A stretch of 64,000 bases of DNA from Prorocentrum cordatum. Lineage: Eukaryota; Sar; Dinophyceae; Prorocentrales; Prorocentraceae. Made by a program: the position numbers and the translations under genes. The stretch's first letter is position 1. Each line of letters opens with the position of its first letter. The notes beneath the pieces are model-generated. The model searched no databases. It was not told where the DNA came from and saw nothing but the letters and a program-made list of their open reading frames with translations. The stretch lies in the NCBI GenBank assembly GCA_963575745.1, contig CAUYUJ010020147.1:12501-76500 (forward strand), given 5' to 3'. Below are positions 52,161-60,689 of this stretch, one piece after another.

Positions 52161-52334
52161 GGCGTGCCCGGCGAGCACGCGGGACAGCGGCTAGGCACCC
52201 AGACGCGGGACGCCCCGCGCAGCGGGGCGGCCGCGCAGGGCGGCCCCATATGGCCGCGCGGCGGTGCGGAGGGCCGGGCGCAGCTCGCACGGACGCGGCG
52301 TGCGGGCACCCCAGGCGCGACCGCGCCGTAGAAT

Positions 52335-52567
52335 TCAAGCAGTGGCGAAGCGTCCTGGCTCGCCTATAGCCCTACCAAGCAATGTCCCGAGAACCTTCCG
52401 TGGTCTCCACGAGGTGTTCTTAGAACATTTCTGGCTGAGACTGTCTTGTTTTAGCACATCGGGTTTATGTTCTAAGAACATTGTTTTCGTTCTTGGAACA
52501 CTTCTGGGTTCTACGAACAGTTCGTGGTAGGGCTATAGGAATGCCAGGACGGTCGGTCCCTGCTCAA
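52335..52567 (+). mobile_element. MITE family TIR43, copy C
   Basis: 233 bp. Ends: AAGCAGTGGCGAAGCGTCCT-GGCTCGCCTATAGCCCTACCA at the left, and the inverted equivalent (TGGTAGGGCTATAGGAATGC-CAGGACG...CCCTGCT) at the right, roughly 33 of 43 positions matching. The innermost 14 bp (CCTATAGCCCTACC) are perfect. TCAA stands on both sides in direct orientation. The AT-rich core carries GTTCTAAGAAC-type palindromes. No ORF. Confidence 0.88.
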
Positions 52568-53310
52568 AATGTGTCACGGAATACCTGTTGGAGGTGGTGA
52601 ACATGTCAAAACGACTTGGGATGAAACACCGGCCCTTTTGAAGGGGTCAGGACTTCGGGGGCTGCGTATTGCAGAAATCGGAACGTCGATTGCCTGGGAT
52701 ACCCTCTGCACCAGACGTGCCGTGGCGAACGGACGTGGCATGCTGGAACGCATTCTGCTGGAATGCACCCTGCACGGGCGTGCTGGAAATACGTACCCTC
52801 TGCACGGGCGTGCGCGAACGGCGTGCCTGCACGTGACGTGACGTGGCACGGAGTTGTCCACTAGTGTTTCTGTGTTCTAGAGGTCTCCTCCGGCTCGGCA
52901 CGCCCACTTGCATGCATCGCTGCATCGCCCTTCCCACTTCGGTTGCTGTCGCAGCGGCCCTTTCAAATGCCTCCACGTCGGCGGAGGCGCGAATGGTCTA
53001 CCGAATACACAAAAAGGCACTGTGCTGGAGAGCGCCCGCCGTGTGCGCCTGCTCCAGTCCTGTCTGGGCCCGTCCTCGGCTGCAGGGTCGGTGCTCAGAC
53101 GTACGGGGTCCCCGGAGGTATACCCCTTCCCCAGAGGTTGTTTTTCATCCCGAGTCGTTGTAGGATCCGCGGGAGGCCGAACATGGCCAGCACAATCCAA
53201 GCACAAGCATGGCCGACAGTGGCCAGCAAAAGTCAGAAAAATGGCCGACAAGATGCCCACCGAAAATCCTGCTGTGTTCTTGTTTCTGGTTGACGCAAGT
53301 GGTGGTCCAG
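52568..53310. other. Unassigned, with short GCACGGGCGTGC repeats
   Basis: TGCACGGGCGTGCTGGAA-type words repeat at 52735-52815. Otherwise nothing recognised. Confidence 0.4.
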
Positions 53311-53516
53311 CTACAAGGGGGTGGTGCAGTAGATCTGGTGCACTAGATTTGGGGAGTTGCAATCGATTTGGGGCGCGTCATGCATTCCGGGGCGCAACTG
53401 CAGTGCTGGATGTTTGCATGCAATGCGTTCGTTGCAGTACAGAGCACAATTCTCTGGCGCAGTGCATTTGCAGTACAATTTCCCCAAACCTATTGCACCA
53501 CCCCCTTTCAACTTGA
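53311..53516 (+). repeat. Foldback element with AAGGGGGTGGTGCARTAG ends
   Basis: Left CAAGGGGGTGGTGCAGTAG (about 53314) and right TATTGCACCACCCCCTTTCAACTTG are inverted over about 18 bp, with a further TTTGGGGAGTTG / CAATTTCCCCAAA pairing inside. The interior is rich in TGCAGT/TGCATT words. Single copy in the window. Confidence 0.65.
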
Positions 53517-53714
53517 CACCCCCTTTGAGGTCAACCAGGTTTTTATTTACGACGAGAGTGGTGCTTGGCGAGGAAGGCCGGCCACCTGGGCCCGGGGCTT
53601 CGTCCCAGCCAGGACTGGTGCGGCTGCACAGTGGGCGGCTCTCTGGCCCTGCAATGCTTCGCAGCGGCGGCTCCTCCGTTGGCGATCGCCAGGGCGGGGT
53701 CGGACGAACGGGGG

Positions 53715-53989
53715 TCAAGCAGTGGCGAAGCGTCCTGGCTCGCCTATAGCCCTACCAAACAATGTCCTGAGAACCTTGTGCTGTTTCCACGAAATGTTCT
53801 TAGAGCATTTCCGGCGGAGTCTGTCTTGTGTTAACACATCGGCTTATGTTCTGAGAACACTGTTCCCCGACCTGGCGGAGGGGTTCCCGTTGTGTGCTCC
53901 CCTGGTTTTTGTTCTTAGAACATTTCTGGGTTCTAAGAACATTTCGTGGTAGGACTACAGGAATGCCGGGACGGTCGGTCCCTGCTCAA
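53715..53989 (+). mobile_element. MITE family TIR43, copy D (with insertion)
   Basis: Left end nearly identical to copy C for over 40 bp. The core is the same until TGTTCTGAGAACACTGTT, then about 42 extra bp (CCGACCTGGCGGAGGGGTTC-CCGTTGTGTGCTCCCC) before GTTCTTAGAACATTTCTGGG. The right end is GGACTACAGGAATGCCGGGA-CGG...CCCTGCT, and TCAA again flanks both sides. The extra segment resembles 60377-60413. Confidence 0.87.
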
Positions 53990-54075
53990 GGGGGGGGGGG
54001 TGCCCCCTGAGATGTGCGCCCCGATCTTCTCGAGCCGGGCGAGTTCGCCCAGTCCCGGGCCCGAGGGCCTGCACA

Positions 54076-54150
54076 GCTCGAGCCGGCTCGAGGTGCTCGA
54101 GCCGGCTCGAGGTGCTCGAGCCTGCTCGAGGTGCTCGAGATGCTCGAGGC
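54076..54150. repeat. GCTCGAG palindromic tandem repeat
   Basis: GGTGCTCGAGCCGGCTCGA-type units of about 20 bp. Every unit contains CTCGAG and two contain GAGCCGGCTC. Confidence 0.88.
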
Positions 54151-54197
54151 CCTGCGCCGCTTTCCAGCAGCGGCGCGGGAAGTCAGAGCGTCAGAGC

Positions 54198-54300
54198 CCC
54201 GAATCATCAGGGGTAACTCGGGTCAGGGCTAACTCGGGTTCGTTTTTCGGGATTCCGAACCCGAGTTACCCCAGACCCGAGTTACCCCGGATAATTCGGG
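54198..54300. mobile_element. Long inverted repeat, 44-bp arms, 15-bp loop
   Basis: Left arm 54198-54241 (CCCGAATCATCAGGGGTAAC...) and right arm 54257-54300 (...GTTACCCCGGATAATTCGGG) match at 40 of 44 positions by eye. Each arm contains two GGGTAACTCGGG-type repeats. MITE-like or foldback. No partner copy in the window. Confidence 0.85.
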
Positions 54301-54561
54301 CGTCCAAGGAAGAGGGGCTCTCTGGGGGTCGGGGCGTGGATTCGTCGCGAGGCCGGGCGCGTGCTTCCGCCACGGCGCACCTCAGGTTAAGGCGAGGACC
54401 GTCCGCCCCCCCGGGCGTGCCGGATCGCTCGGCCCTGGCACGGCCGCGGCGCTCGGGGCGTCGCCCAGGCCGGCCTGCTCTCGGAGGTCCTCGGTGCGTC
54501 CTCCGAGAGCTGTCCTCGCCCGCCCTGCGCCGCAGACTGGAACACGACGGGGGGGGTAGGG

Positions 54562-54733
54562 GGCGGACAGGGCCCCCACCCTGGCACGCCGATGGGTGCA
54601 CGGACCGCTGTCGGCTCTCGAGGGGGCGCCGCGGCCGTTGTTTTCCAGGCCTGCGCCCCCCAGGTTTGGGCCCGAGGTCGTCTTCACGGAGCCACGTTTT
54701 ACGAAAGGGGGTTCTGGCCACCCCCGAGGGGGG
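54562..54733 (+). mobile_element. Repeat DR-J, copy 2
   Basis: GGCGGACAGGGCCCCCACCC, GCACGCCGATGGGTGCACGG, GGCGCCGCGGCCGTTGTTTT, CCAGGTTTGGGCCCGAGGTC and CACGTTTTACGAAAGGGGGT, ending GGCCACCCCCGAGGGGGG. A fragment of this end recurs at 54904-54932. Confidence 0.72.
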
Positions 54734-54764
54734 AGCAGAACAAGGCTAGGATCGGGATAAATCG

Positions 54765-54813
54765 CTCCAGAGCGTTCCGGAGCGCTCTCAGAGCGTTCCG
54801 GAACGCTCTGGAG
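54765..54813. repeat. 49-bp near-perfect palindrome (AGAGCGTTCCGGAACGCTCT)
   Basis: Two 24-bp arms with one difference and a single central base. The right arm itself contains the perfect 20-bp palindrome AGAGCGTTCCGGAACGCTCT. GGCCGCGGCGCCC follows. A related block, with the same palindrome and the same GGCCGCGGCGCCC neighbour, lies at 55455-55520. Confidence 0.88.
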
Positions 54814-55145
54814 CGGCCGCGGCGCCCAATACATCCTCCAAACCCGCCGATTCTCAGAGGTTTCGAGTTATCCCGATCCGATTTTGTCCCGATCTTCGTG
54901 TCGTTTTACTGGCCACCCCCGAGGGGGGAGGGGGGGAAGTTGCTGCGTGCACCGGGCCCTGGCCCCTCCGCCGGGTGCCTTGCCTCGACGCGTGCCGCCT
55001 GCGCCGCAGGGGGAGGCGCCTGGGCAGATCCCGGCGGCGTGAGCTGGTCCTCCGAGCCGTTGGATCCAGCATCGGCGCTGGTGCATCCGGGCCCAGAAGC
55101 GTCATCATCCGGCACAATCGTGTTCCATCTCGCTTGGGCGCCGCG

Positions 55146-55297
55146 TAATGGGGGGGTCATAAATGGGGGGGGGGCAAGGGTGGTTCGAAAAGGTACCCAA
55201 ACGGTACCTAAACGAGTCCCCTGGGGCTCTGGAGGGGCCCAAAAGGGAAACGAAAAGGGACCTTTTCTGACCCCCCCCGTTTATGATCCCCCCATTA
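55146..55297. mobile_element. Small TIR element, 27-bp ends, TA at both ends
   Basis: TAATGGGGGGGTCATAAATG at the left, with the complement ending CCCCCCATTA at the right, about 25 of 27 matching. 152 bp. The interior has two GGTACC(C/T)AAACG words and no ORF. MITE-like, possibly with TA target duplication. Confidence 0.78.
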
Positions 55298-55449
55298 AGT
55301 CCCGCCCGACTCGCGTGATCCAGCTCATGGCTGAGTCCGTGGCTTCCTCTGGGCCAAATCCGGCTCAATTGGCAATCGAGTCGGAGAGGTCGCGGGCCGT
55401 GGTGGTCACTACGAAGACCTCCATCGGGTGGGGCTGGGACGATGACAGA

Positions 55450-55570
55450 TCCGTCCCAGAGCGTTCCGGAACGCTCTCAGAGCGATCAGGTACGCTCTGA
55501 GAAGGCCGCGGCGCCCGAGAGATCTTCCAGCCGGAGCCGCCGGACCTCAGAGATTATCGATTCATCTTAG
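55450..55570. repeat. Second AGAGCGTTCCGGAACGCTCT palindrome block
   Basis: CCAGAGCGTTCCGGAACGCT-CTCAGAGCGATCAGGTACGC-TCTGAGAAGGCCGCGGCGCCC: same palindrome and same downstream neighbour as 54765-54830, with a more diverged second half. CCTC(A)GAGATT words follow both blocks. Confidence 0.8.
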
Positions 55571-56604
55571 CCCGAATGTTATCCTCGTCTTGGCTCGAGG
55601 CCTCAGTAGTTCGTACGAAGACCTTCCATGAGGTGCCTCCAGCCCCTCGTCTTTGCCCGAGCTGCTCTGCAGAGAGCCTCGCCGACGTTGGGTGCCCACA
55701 TGATGTACGGTTTTGTTGCGATTGATGATGGAGGGGGGGCAAAAAATGGAGTTGCCTCCAACCCCTCCCCTTTTCGTCCGCCCCGACGGTCACGCGGAGA
55801 GGCGCGCGATCCCTGTGGGACGGCCCCTGCTGCCCCATACCGCGGGCACGCGCGCTGCCGCATGCGCTGCGAGCCGCGGAAGAAACTGCGCGAGGCCCCG
55901 CGCCCGCTCGAGCCAGGACCCCCGGTCAGAGCTCCGAAACATGGGGGCCTTGGGGCGGTCACGGGTAGCTGCAGATTCGCGCCTCGCGGTCACAAGCGGG
56001 AGGTACCCCGGACCGCAGCTGCCTCGGATAGGTCGGACGCCCAGCCTTCCCGAGTCATCGGGGCAGGGGGTGGTCAGGGGTAGCTGCAGTTTCGCGCCTC
56101 GAGGGTCCAGACCGCAGCAGCACCCCCGAACCGCCGCAATCCGGGATCATTCGTTAGCCCGACGCGTGATGGTGCTCTCGCGACGTGGGCCCCAGGGGCA
56201 ACGAGAGGGGAGAACAGGCCCTTGGCGGTGCTTGGAAACAAGGGGCAGTTCTTGTTCCCCAATTTCGTTTGGCAGTTCTTGCTCTGCTCCGTCGCCCCGT
56301 TGAATGTCCAGATCCGTCGTTTTTGTGCCTTCTGGCTCTGGCTCCAGTTTCAATCTCGGATCTCTTTTGCCGTTTCGGCGAACTGTTGTTTCTCCGTTGT
56401 CATCATCGAGGTCATCATCATCAATATCAAGTTTGCTCGAAACGGAAAAGAATGGCCCTGCCGCTCCCGAGAGCCACCAAGAGCCCCCAGGGGTGTTCCA
56501 GGCGCGAGGTTTTCTCATGTGGTGTTCTGCCAGTTCCGGGCGAGTTTCCAGCGGGGGGCTTCTCTCCAGCAGCTGCGCCTCGCCGAGGGCGCTCCAGTCG
56601 GGGG
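55571..56604. other. Unassigned, with one tandem duplication
   Basis: GGTAGCTGCAG-TTCGCGCCTCG occurs at 55966 and 56080 and GACCGCAGC-GC follows both, so a 115-bp unit is duplicated. Long frames (up to 196 codons) have no motif. Confidence 0.5.
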
Positions 56605-56660
56605 CGGCAAAGAGGGGGGTGATGACTAGGGGGGGGTGGATATCATGGTGTGGGCCATGG
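56605..56660 (+). repeat. Dispersed repeat DR-L, copy 2
   Basis: AAAGAGGGGGGTGATGACTA-GGGGGGGGTGGATATCATGG-TGTGGGCCATGGG, as at 30553-30605. Confidence 0.65.
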
Positions 56661-56721
56661 GCGTCGAGTCAAAACACACACGTGGTGGAAGAGGCACCGC
56701 GTGTGTGTTTTGACTCGACGC
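56661..56721. repeat. Perfect 22-bp-arm hairpin
   Basis: Left arm 56661-56682 (GCGTCGAGTCAAAACACACA-CG) and right arm 56700-56721 are exact reverse complements. The 17-bp loop holds GGTG...CACC, so the stem can extend. Directly follows DR-L copy 2. Confidence 0.9.
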
Positions 56722-56760
56722 GAGGGGTCTGGGCCCTTCTCTCCCTCCTCGCCTCCACCC

Positions 56761-56920
56761 ACCAAACCACCCCAACCCAACCCGAAGGCCTCAATTTGCC
56801 CTCCGATTCCAGAGGGAGGGGGGTCGGGAAACATGGAAAAAACACACATCGAACCCGTACCCCCCCAACCCGAAGTTCGGGTCGAATTCAGGTCTTCGGG
56901 TTGGGTTGGGATGGTCCGGT
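56761..56920. mobile_element. TIR element with CCCAACCCAACCCGAAG ends
   Basis: Ends 56761-56798 and 56883-56920 are inverted over about 38 bp with six or seven differences. The inner 17 bp CCCAACCCAACCCGAAG is perfect. Interior includes GTTCGGGTCGAATTC. 160 bp, no ORF. Confidence 0.75.
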
Positions 56921-57239
56921 AGTAGTCATCTTCCCCTCGTCTGCTCCTCCCCCCATCCTCCTCTCGGCCTCCCCTCCGCCTCCCATCGCCCGCCTCGCCC
57001 CTCTTGGGGCAGCTTTCCGTCACGGGTTCCACACTTGGTGTTCTTTGGGGCCAGGTCGCTGGCCCCAGTGGAGGCCGGAAGTGAGGAAAAGCGCCAGGAT
57101 CAACAACAAAAATTGAATCGTTGAAAACCCTGGCCTCAACCTCCCACCACAGCGCCCCCCCCCACCGGCCGAGAGAAGGCGCCTTGGTGTCCCAGCGGGC
57201 GCCTCTGCGGCGCCTCTGTATCCCAGTCGGGGGAAGGAG
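56921..57239. other. Unassigned sequence
   Basis: No gene. A 19-bp interrupted inverted repeat around CCAGGATCAACAA / GTTGAAAACCCTGG lies near 57088-57132. Confidence 0.35.
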
Positions 57240-57400
57240 AAGCGAAACCATCACCACCACCATGAGACCACCTCCAGCGAGGAGGTCCACGATGCCTCCC
57301 CGAGCTGGGGATAAGGGACGTCTCGAGTCTCAAGCCAGAGGGGGGGGACCACACCACGAAGGGGGCCCCCCTGGCTCCTCCTGGTGGCGATCCCTGGTGG
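57240..57400 (+). repeat. Dispersed repeat DR-I, copy 2
   Basis: CACCTCCAGCGAGGAGGTCC-ACGATGCCTCCCCGAGCTGG-GGAT, then GGGACGTCTCG and GGGGGGACCACACCAC, as at 14878-15010. Confidence 0.65.
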
Positions 57401-58223
57401 TGGTGGTGTCGCCTTTCCTTGTCCCTATCCGACGAGGGTGTTTCTGCGTCCCAAGGTTTTCCTGTCCTGCATCGTTGAGAGCGGCACAGCACCTTATAAG
57501 ACAACATGCGTGCTGCCTTGTCTCAGCCCTGGCGCCTTCCCTGAGATCCGACGTTGCAAGACAAGCATCGCACAACCGCAAACAAAAACACGAATGGAGC
57601 CCTGGTAGACCCATCTCCTTGTCGTATTTTCGAGCGGGATTGATTTGTGATGGCCCCAGGGCTCGAGAGAAGAAAACCCGCCCAGTGTTATACAATGCGA
57701 CGCCAGGATTTCTGGATGGTGGCAGCCCTGTCCTGACTTCGTATCCGCCGTACTTTTGGCGTTCTCATAAGTAGGTGGACATTCCAGCCCTACTTTTCAA
57801 GCTCCTCTGATGCCGATTCCAGTGCTGCTTTGCCGTCGCTGTTTCAGCCATACGTTTGCGCAAGTGTCCGCCTTACTCATCTGAGGCAGGAATGTCCGCA
57901 CCACTGTTGCGCATCGTCTGGGGTGCATTTCCGCCACCTTTGAGCCGCAAAATCTGCCAGATTACGGCGGATCGGAAATCAGGGTGGAGCCTTTTCAGGT
58001 GGGCATTGTGGGCGGCCGCCCCGCGTAAGATTGCGCGAAGGCGCCTTCGTTTCCAGTGTGGCGTGCAGCGCTGGCGGCCTGCGTAAGTCACCGCGTAAGG
58101 TCGCTATGTCTTCTCGCGTAGGGCCCTTCTCGTCGGCAGCAACTCATGGGAGCCTGGCATGTCCTCGGAATTCCGCTTCCATATAGGGCGCATGAGTGCG
58201 GGGTAGCGTCTGGGAGTCGACCG
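57401..58223. other. Unassigned sequence
   Basis: Closer to 50% GC than most of the window and free of microsatellites, but no protein motif or RNA gene was recognised. Confidence 0.4.
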
Positions 58224-58280
58224 TGAGGCGTCGATTCAGCGACGATCAGCGTCGATTAGCGTCGGTCAGCGTCGATCCGC
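58224..58280 (+). repeat. GCGTCGATTAGC short tandem repeat
   Basis: Four to five units of 12-14 bp (GCGTCGATTCAGCGACGATC-AGCGTCGATTAGCGTCGGTC). Confidence 0.75.
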
Positions 58281-59010
58281 AAGAGCCAGCGAACGGCATG
58301 GGAGGCTCCCATGCGTCCGGCGCCACACCATCCTATCACAAGGTGTGCGTCGCCCTCCCCCCCAGGGGCGACGCGCGTGCCGAGAAATCTTCAAGTACAA
58401 GCTCCGTGGCGGGGACTTCCGGGTCACAACGCGCAGGAGACGACCTACCACAGCATGATTGCACTGTATTATGCTCGGCTTGGATGCACACCTCCAAAGA
58501 GGACAGATAGCATTACTACCCGCGTCAGAATTCACCTCAAGAATGGCGACCACTCCCCTGCGATGTCGGCGCGCCCTTCAATGTCGGTAGACGCCCCTCC
58601 AATGTCGGGGCCAGGGCAAAAGTGGTCTGACCGGAAACGACTCGGAAGTTCGATGATGACCGACAGTGGAGGGGCGGCGCATACAAGTACCTCGCAGTCA
58701 TCGCTGCTCTGCCCGGCATCTCCCCACAGACGCTTCAGCCACGTACGACATGCTTGAGGTTCATCTTGACCAGGGCTGTCGAGTGTGTCCCTGTGCGCCC
58801 CACATGCGTTGCCGCAGAACGTTCCTTCTCGCCGCCCCACTGTGCACCTGCGGGCGGCCGCCGGGCGTCGGCTCGAGCGGCACCCCCCCCGCCCGGCCGC
58901 TCCAGGCTGGCCCGCTGCCCCGGCGCGGGTCGTGCGCGCCGCTCCCGCTGCCCCCCGCGGAGACCCTCGGGTGCAGGGGAGGAGCTGGCACCCCCGAGGC
59001 GGACACTGAT
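58281..59010. other. Unassigned sequence
   Basis: A short AATGTCGG tandem at 58578-58610. No gene. Confidence 0.35.
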
Positions 59011-59158
59011 ACATGTCCACCGCCCGGAGGGTCAGTTCCCGGAGCCTTGGCAGGCAGTGGACACGGACACATTCGGGCCCTCGGGGGCCGAGAGATGTCC
59101 ATATCCACCGCCCGCTGGGGCACCAGGACGTCGGTTCCCAGGCGGTGGATATGGATAA
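59011..59158 (+). mobile_element. Double-hairpin repeat DH, copy 4
   Basis: CATGTCCACCGCCCGGAGGG ... CTTGGCAGGCAGTGGACACG, linker ACATTCGGGCCCTCGGGGGC-CGAGAG, hairpin 2 ATATCCACCGCCCGCTGGGG / CCCAGGCGGTGGATAT (nearly perfect). A fragment of hairpin 2 alone is at 60041-60090. Confidence 0.85.
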
Positions 59159-59214
59159 CCTCCCGCTTCGCATGGCACCCATACCGCTACCTTTCGCCCG
59201 ATTTCGCTTGTTTG

Positions 59215-59270
59215 GCCTCCTGGGAGGCCCTCGTCGCCGTCGCTGGATTTGCCTCGAGATCCCGGTCAGG
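59215..59270 (+). repeat. DR-R half-copy
   Basis: GGCCTCCTGGGAGGCCCTCG-TCGCCGTCGCTGGATTTGCC-TCGAGATC, matching the right half of 18201-18390. Confidence 0.6.
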
Positions 59271-59447
59271 AGGCACCCTGGGAGAGGTCCAGGGAGTAGC
59301 GCGGTATCGACAGCACTTGGCTTCCCCAGAGACCGTGTGGTGACCACACCGCGCGGTGACTCGGCTGGGCTTCGGGATCACCGCGCGGATATCTGGGACT
59401 CGGGGCCGCTCTCCGGGGACCGGGGCCTTCCAAACGGGGTCCGAGCA

Positions 59448-59627
59448 GATGGGGTCGCAGGCTCGTGCCGCATCGCCGATGCACCGGCGATGCGCCCCGG
59501 CGTGGAGCCCGATGTCCTCCGCGCCGGCGGCAGCGATGCGTCGCCGATGCGTCGCCGATGCGTCGCCGATGCGTCGCCGATGCATCGGCGGTGCACTTGG
59601 GGCTGCGGCCCGACCCCCTCCGACCCC
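59448..59627 (+). mobile_element. GATGC-palindrome element, copy 3 (expanded)
   Basis: Left GATGGGGTCGCAGGCTCGTG-CCGCATCGCCGATGC; centre GTGGAGCCCGATGTCCTCCG; then four or five tandem GATGCGTCGCC units, GATGCATCGGCGGTGC and CCCTCCGACCCC at the right. Both this copy and copy 1 are preceded by GGGGTCYGAG-AGATGGGG. Confidence 0.72.
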
Positions 59628-59715
59628 AGCTGCTCGAGCCCCGGTGGAGGGGCCACTCCAAGGTCCGAGGCTGGAGCTTGCATGCGTACAGTGAGCAGGC
59701 TCGGCTCAGCGTTCA

Positions 59716-59875
59716 GTCCGGCCTGTCCCTCTTACAGGGGGAACACTTAGAAATTGTCAAAAAATTGCTCTGGGGACCATTGTTTGACTATTTTTGAATC
59801 TGTTGGAGAATTCTCGGTTTTTTTATAAAAACAAATTCTTCGTCCAAAATCCCCCTGTAGGGGGACAGGCCCGAC
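59716..59875 (+). mobile_element. PG element (CCCCTGTAGGGG ends), copy 3
   Basis: Left GTCCGGCCTGTCCCTCTTAC-AGGGGGA and right TCCCCCTGTAGGGGGACAGG-CCCGAC. AT-rich core GGGACCATTGTTTGACTATT and TTCTTCGTCCAAAATC shared with 46641-46784. 160 bp. Confidence 0.83.
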
Positions 59876-60040
59876 TTAAGCTTGGCGTGTCGCTCCGCTG
59901 GTTCTGTTTCACCACGCCTGGGCGCGACACGCTATCCACTTCCCCGTCCCCGGGCGTCCACGTTCCGAGTCGTTCCGAATTAGCCTCCCGCCCCGCGGAG
60001 TGGAGCTGCGCGCTAGGCAACAGTTCCCGACCGCACATCC

Positions 60041-60090
60041 GTCCGTCCACCGCTTTGGGACGTCGGCTCCCCAGGCGGCGCACACGCGTA
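60041..60090 (+). repeat. Double-hairpin repeat DH, fragment
   Basis: GTCCACCGCTTTGGGACGTC-GGCTCCCCAGGCGGCGCACA resembles hairpin 2 of DH, with a deletion in the loop. Confidence 0.5.
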
Positions 60091-60500
60091 CACGCCATGC
60101 ACCCCCGGCCTCGGACAAGGGCCGCCGAATAAGTAAGGAACACTTGCGTTTCAAAAGTGGCTCGGGGATTCCTCAGGTTTGCATGCGTTCCGATTTTTTG
60201 GGGCGGCGAGCCCCCCCAGTGCCCCTTCGGACTTCATGGGCTTCTTTGGACAAGAGGGGCCTCGTTGCTGATCTGTCGTCCCCTGGGCCAGCGGCCCGAT
60301 TGTCGTTCCTGTCCCTCTCTCGCGGGCCCTCTCGTGGAGCTCCCAGGCCTGCTCCCAGGAGAGCGATTTTTTGTCCCCGACCTCGTGGAGGGCTTCCCGT
60401 TGTGCGTCCCCCATGATGGGGTGAGTCTGGGGGGGCTGCCCCTCGGACGCTGGCTCCGGACACGGGGCGGAAGAGCGGCAGAAGACGGCCGAAGTCGGGG
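60091..60500. other. Unassigned sequence
   Basis: 60377-60413 (CCGACCTCGTGGAGGGCTTC-CCGTTGTGCGTCCCC) resembles the extra segment inside TIR43 copy D. No gene. Confidence 0.45.
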
Positions 60501-60673
60501 GTGGACAGAACCCCCAATAGTGACACGTCGATTAGTGAATTGTCCGTTTTCGGTTTTGGAGAGGGCGCCGTGGCCGTTATTTTCCAGGCTTGCGACCGCC
60601 AAGTTTGGGCCTCAGGTCGTTTTCATTAAACCACCTTTTACTAAAGGGGTGTTTGTCCATTCCCGAAGGGTGG
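60501..60673 (+). mobile_element. Repeat DR-J, copy 3
   Basis: GTGGACAGAACCCCCAATAG, TGACACGTCGATTAGTGAAT, TGTCCGTTTTCGGTTTTGGA, GCCGTTATTTTCCAGGCTTG, GGTCGTTTTCATTAAACCAC and CTTTTACTAAAGGGGTGTTT-GTCCAT. The ends are inverted (GTGGACAGA / TTTGTCCAT). Confidence 0.77.
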
Positions 60674-60689
60674 CCCCAGGACAACCCGA

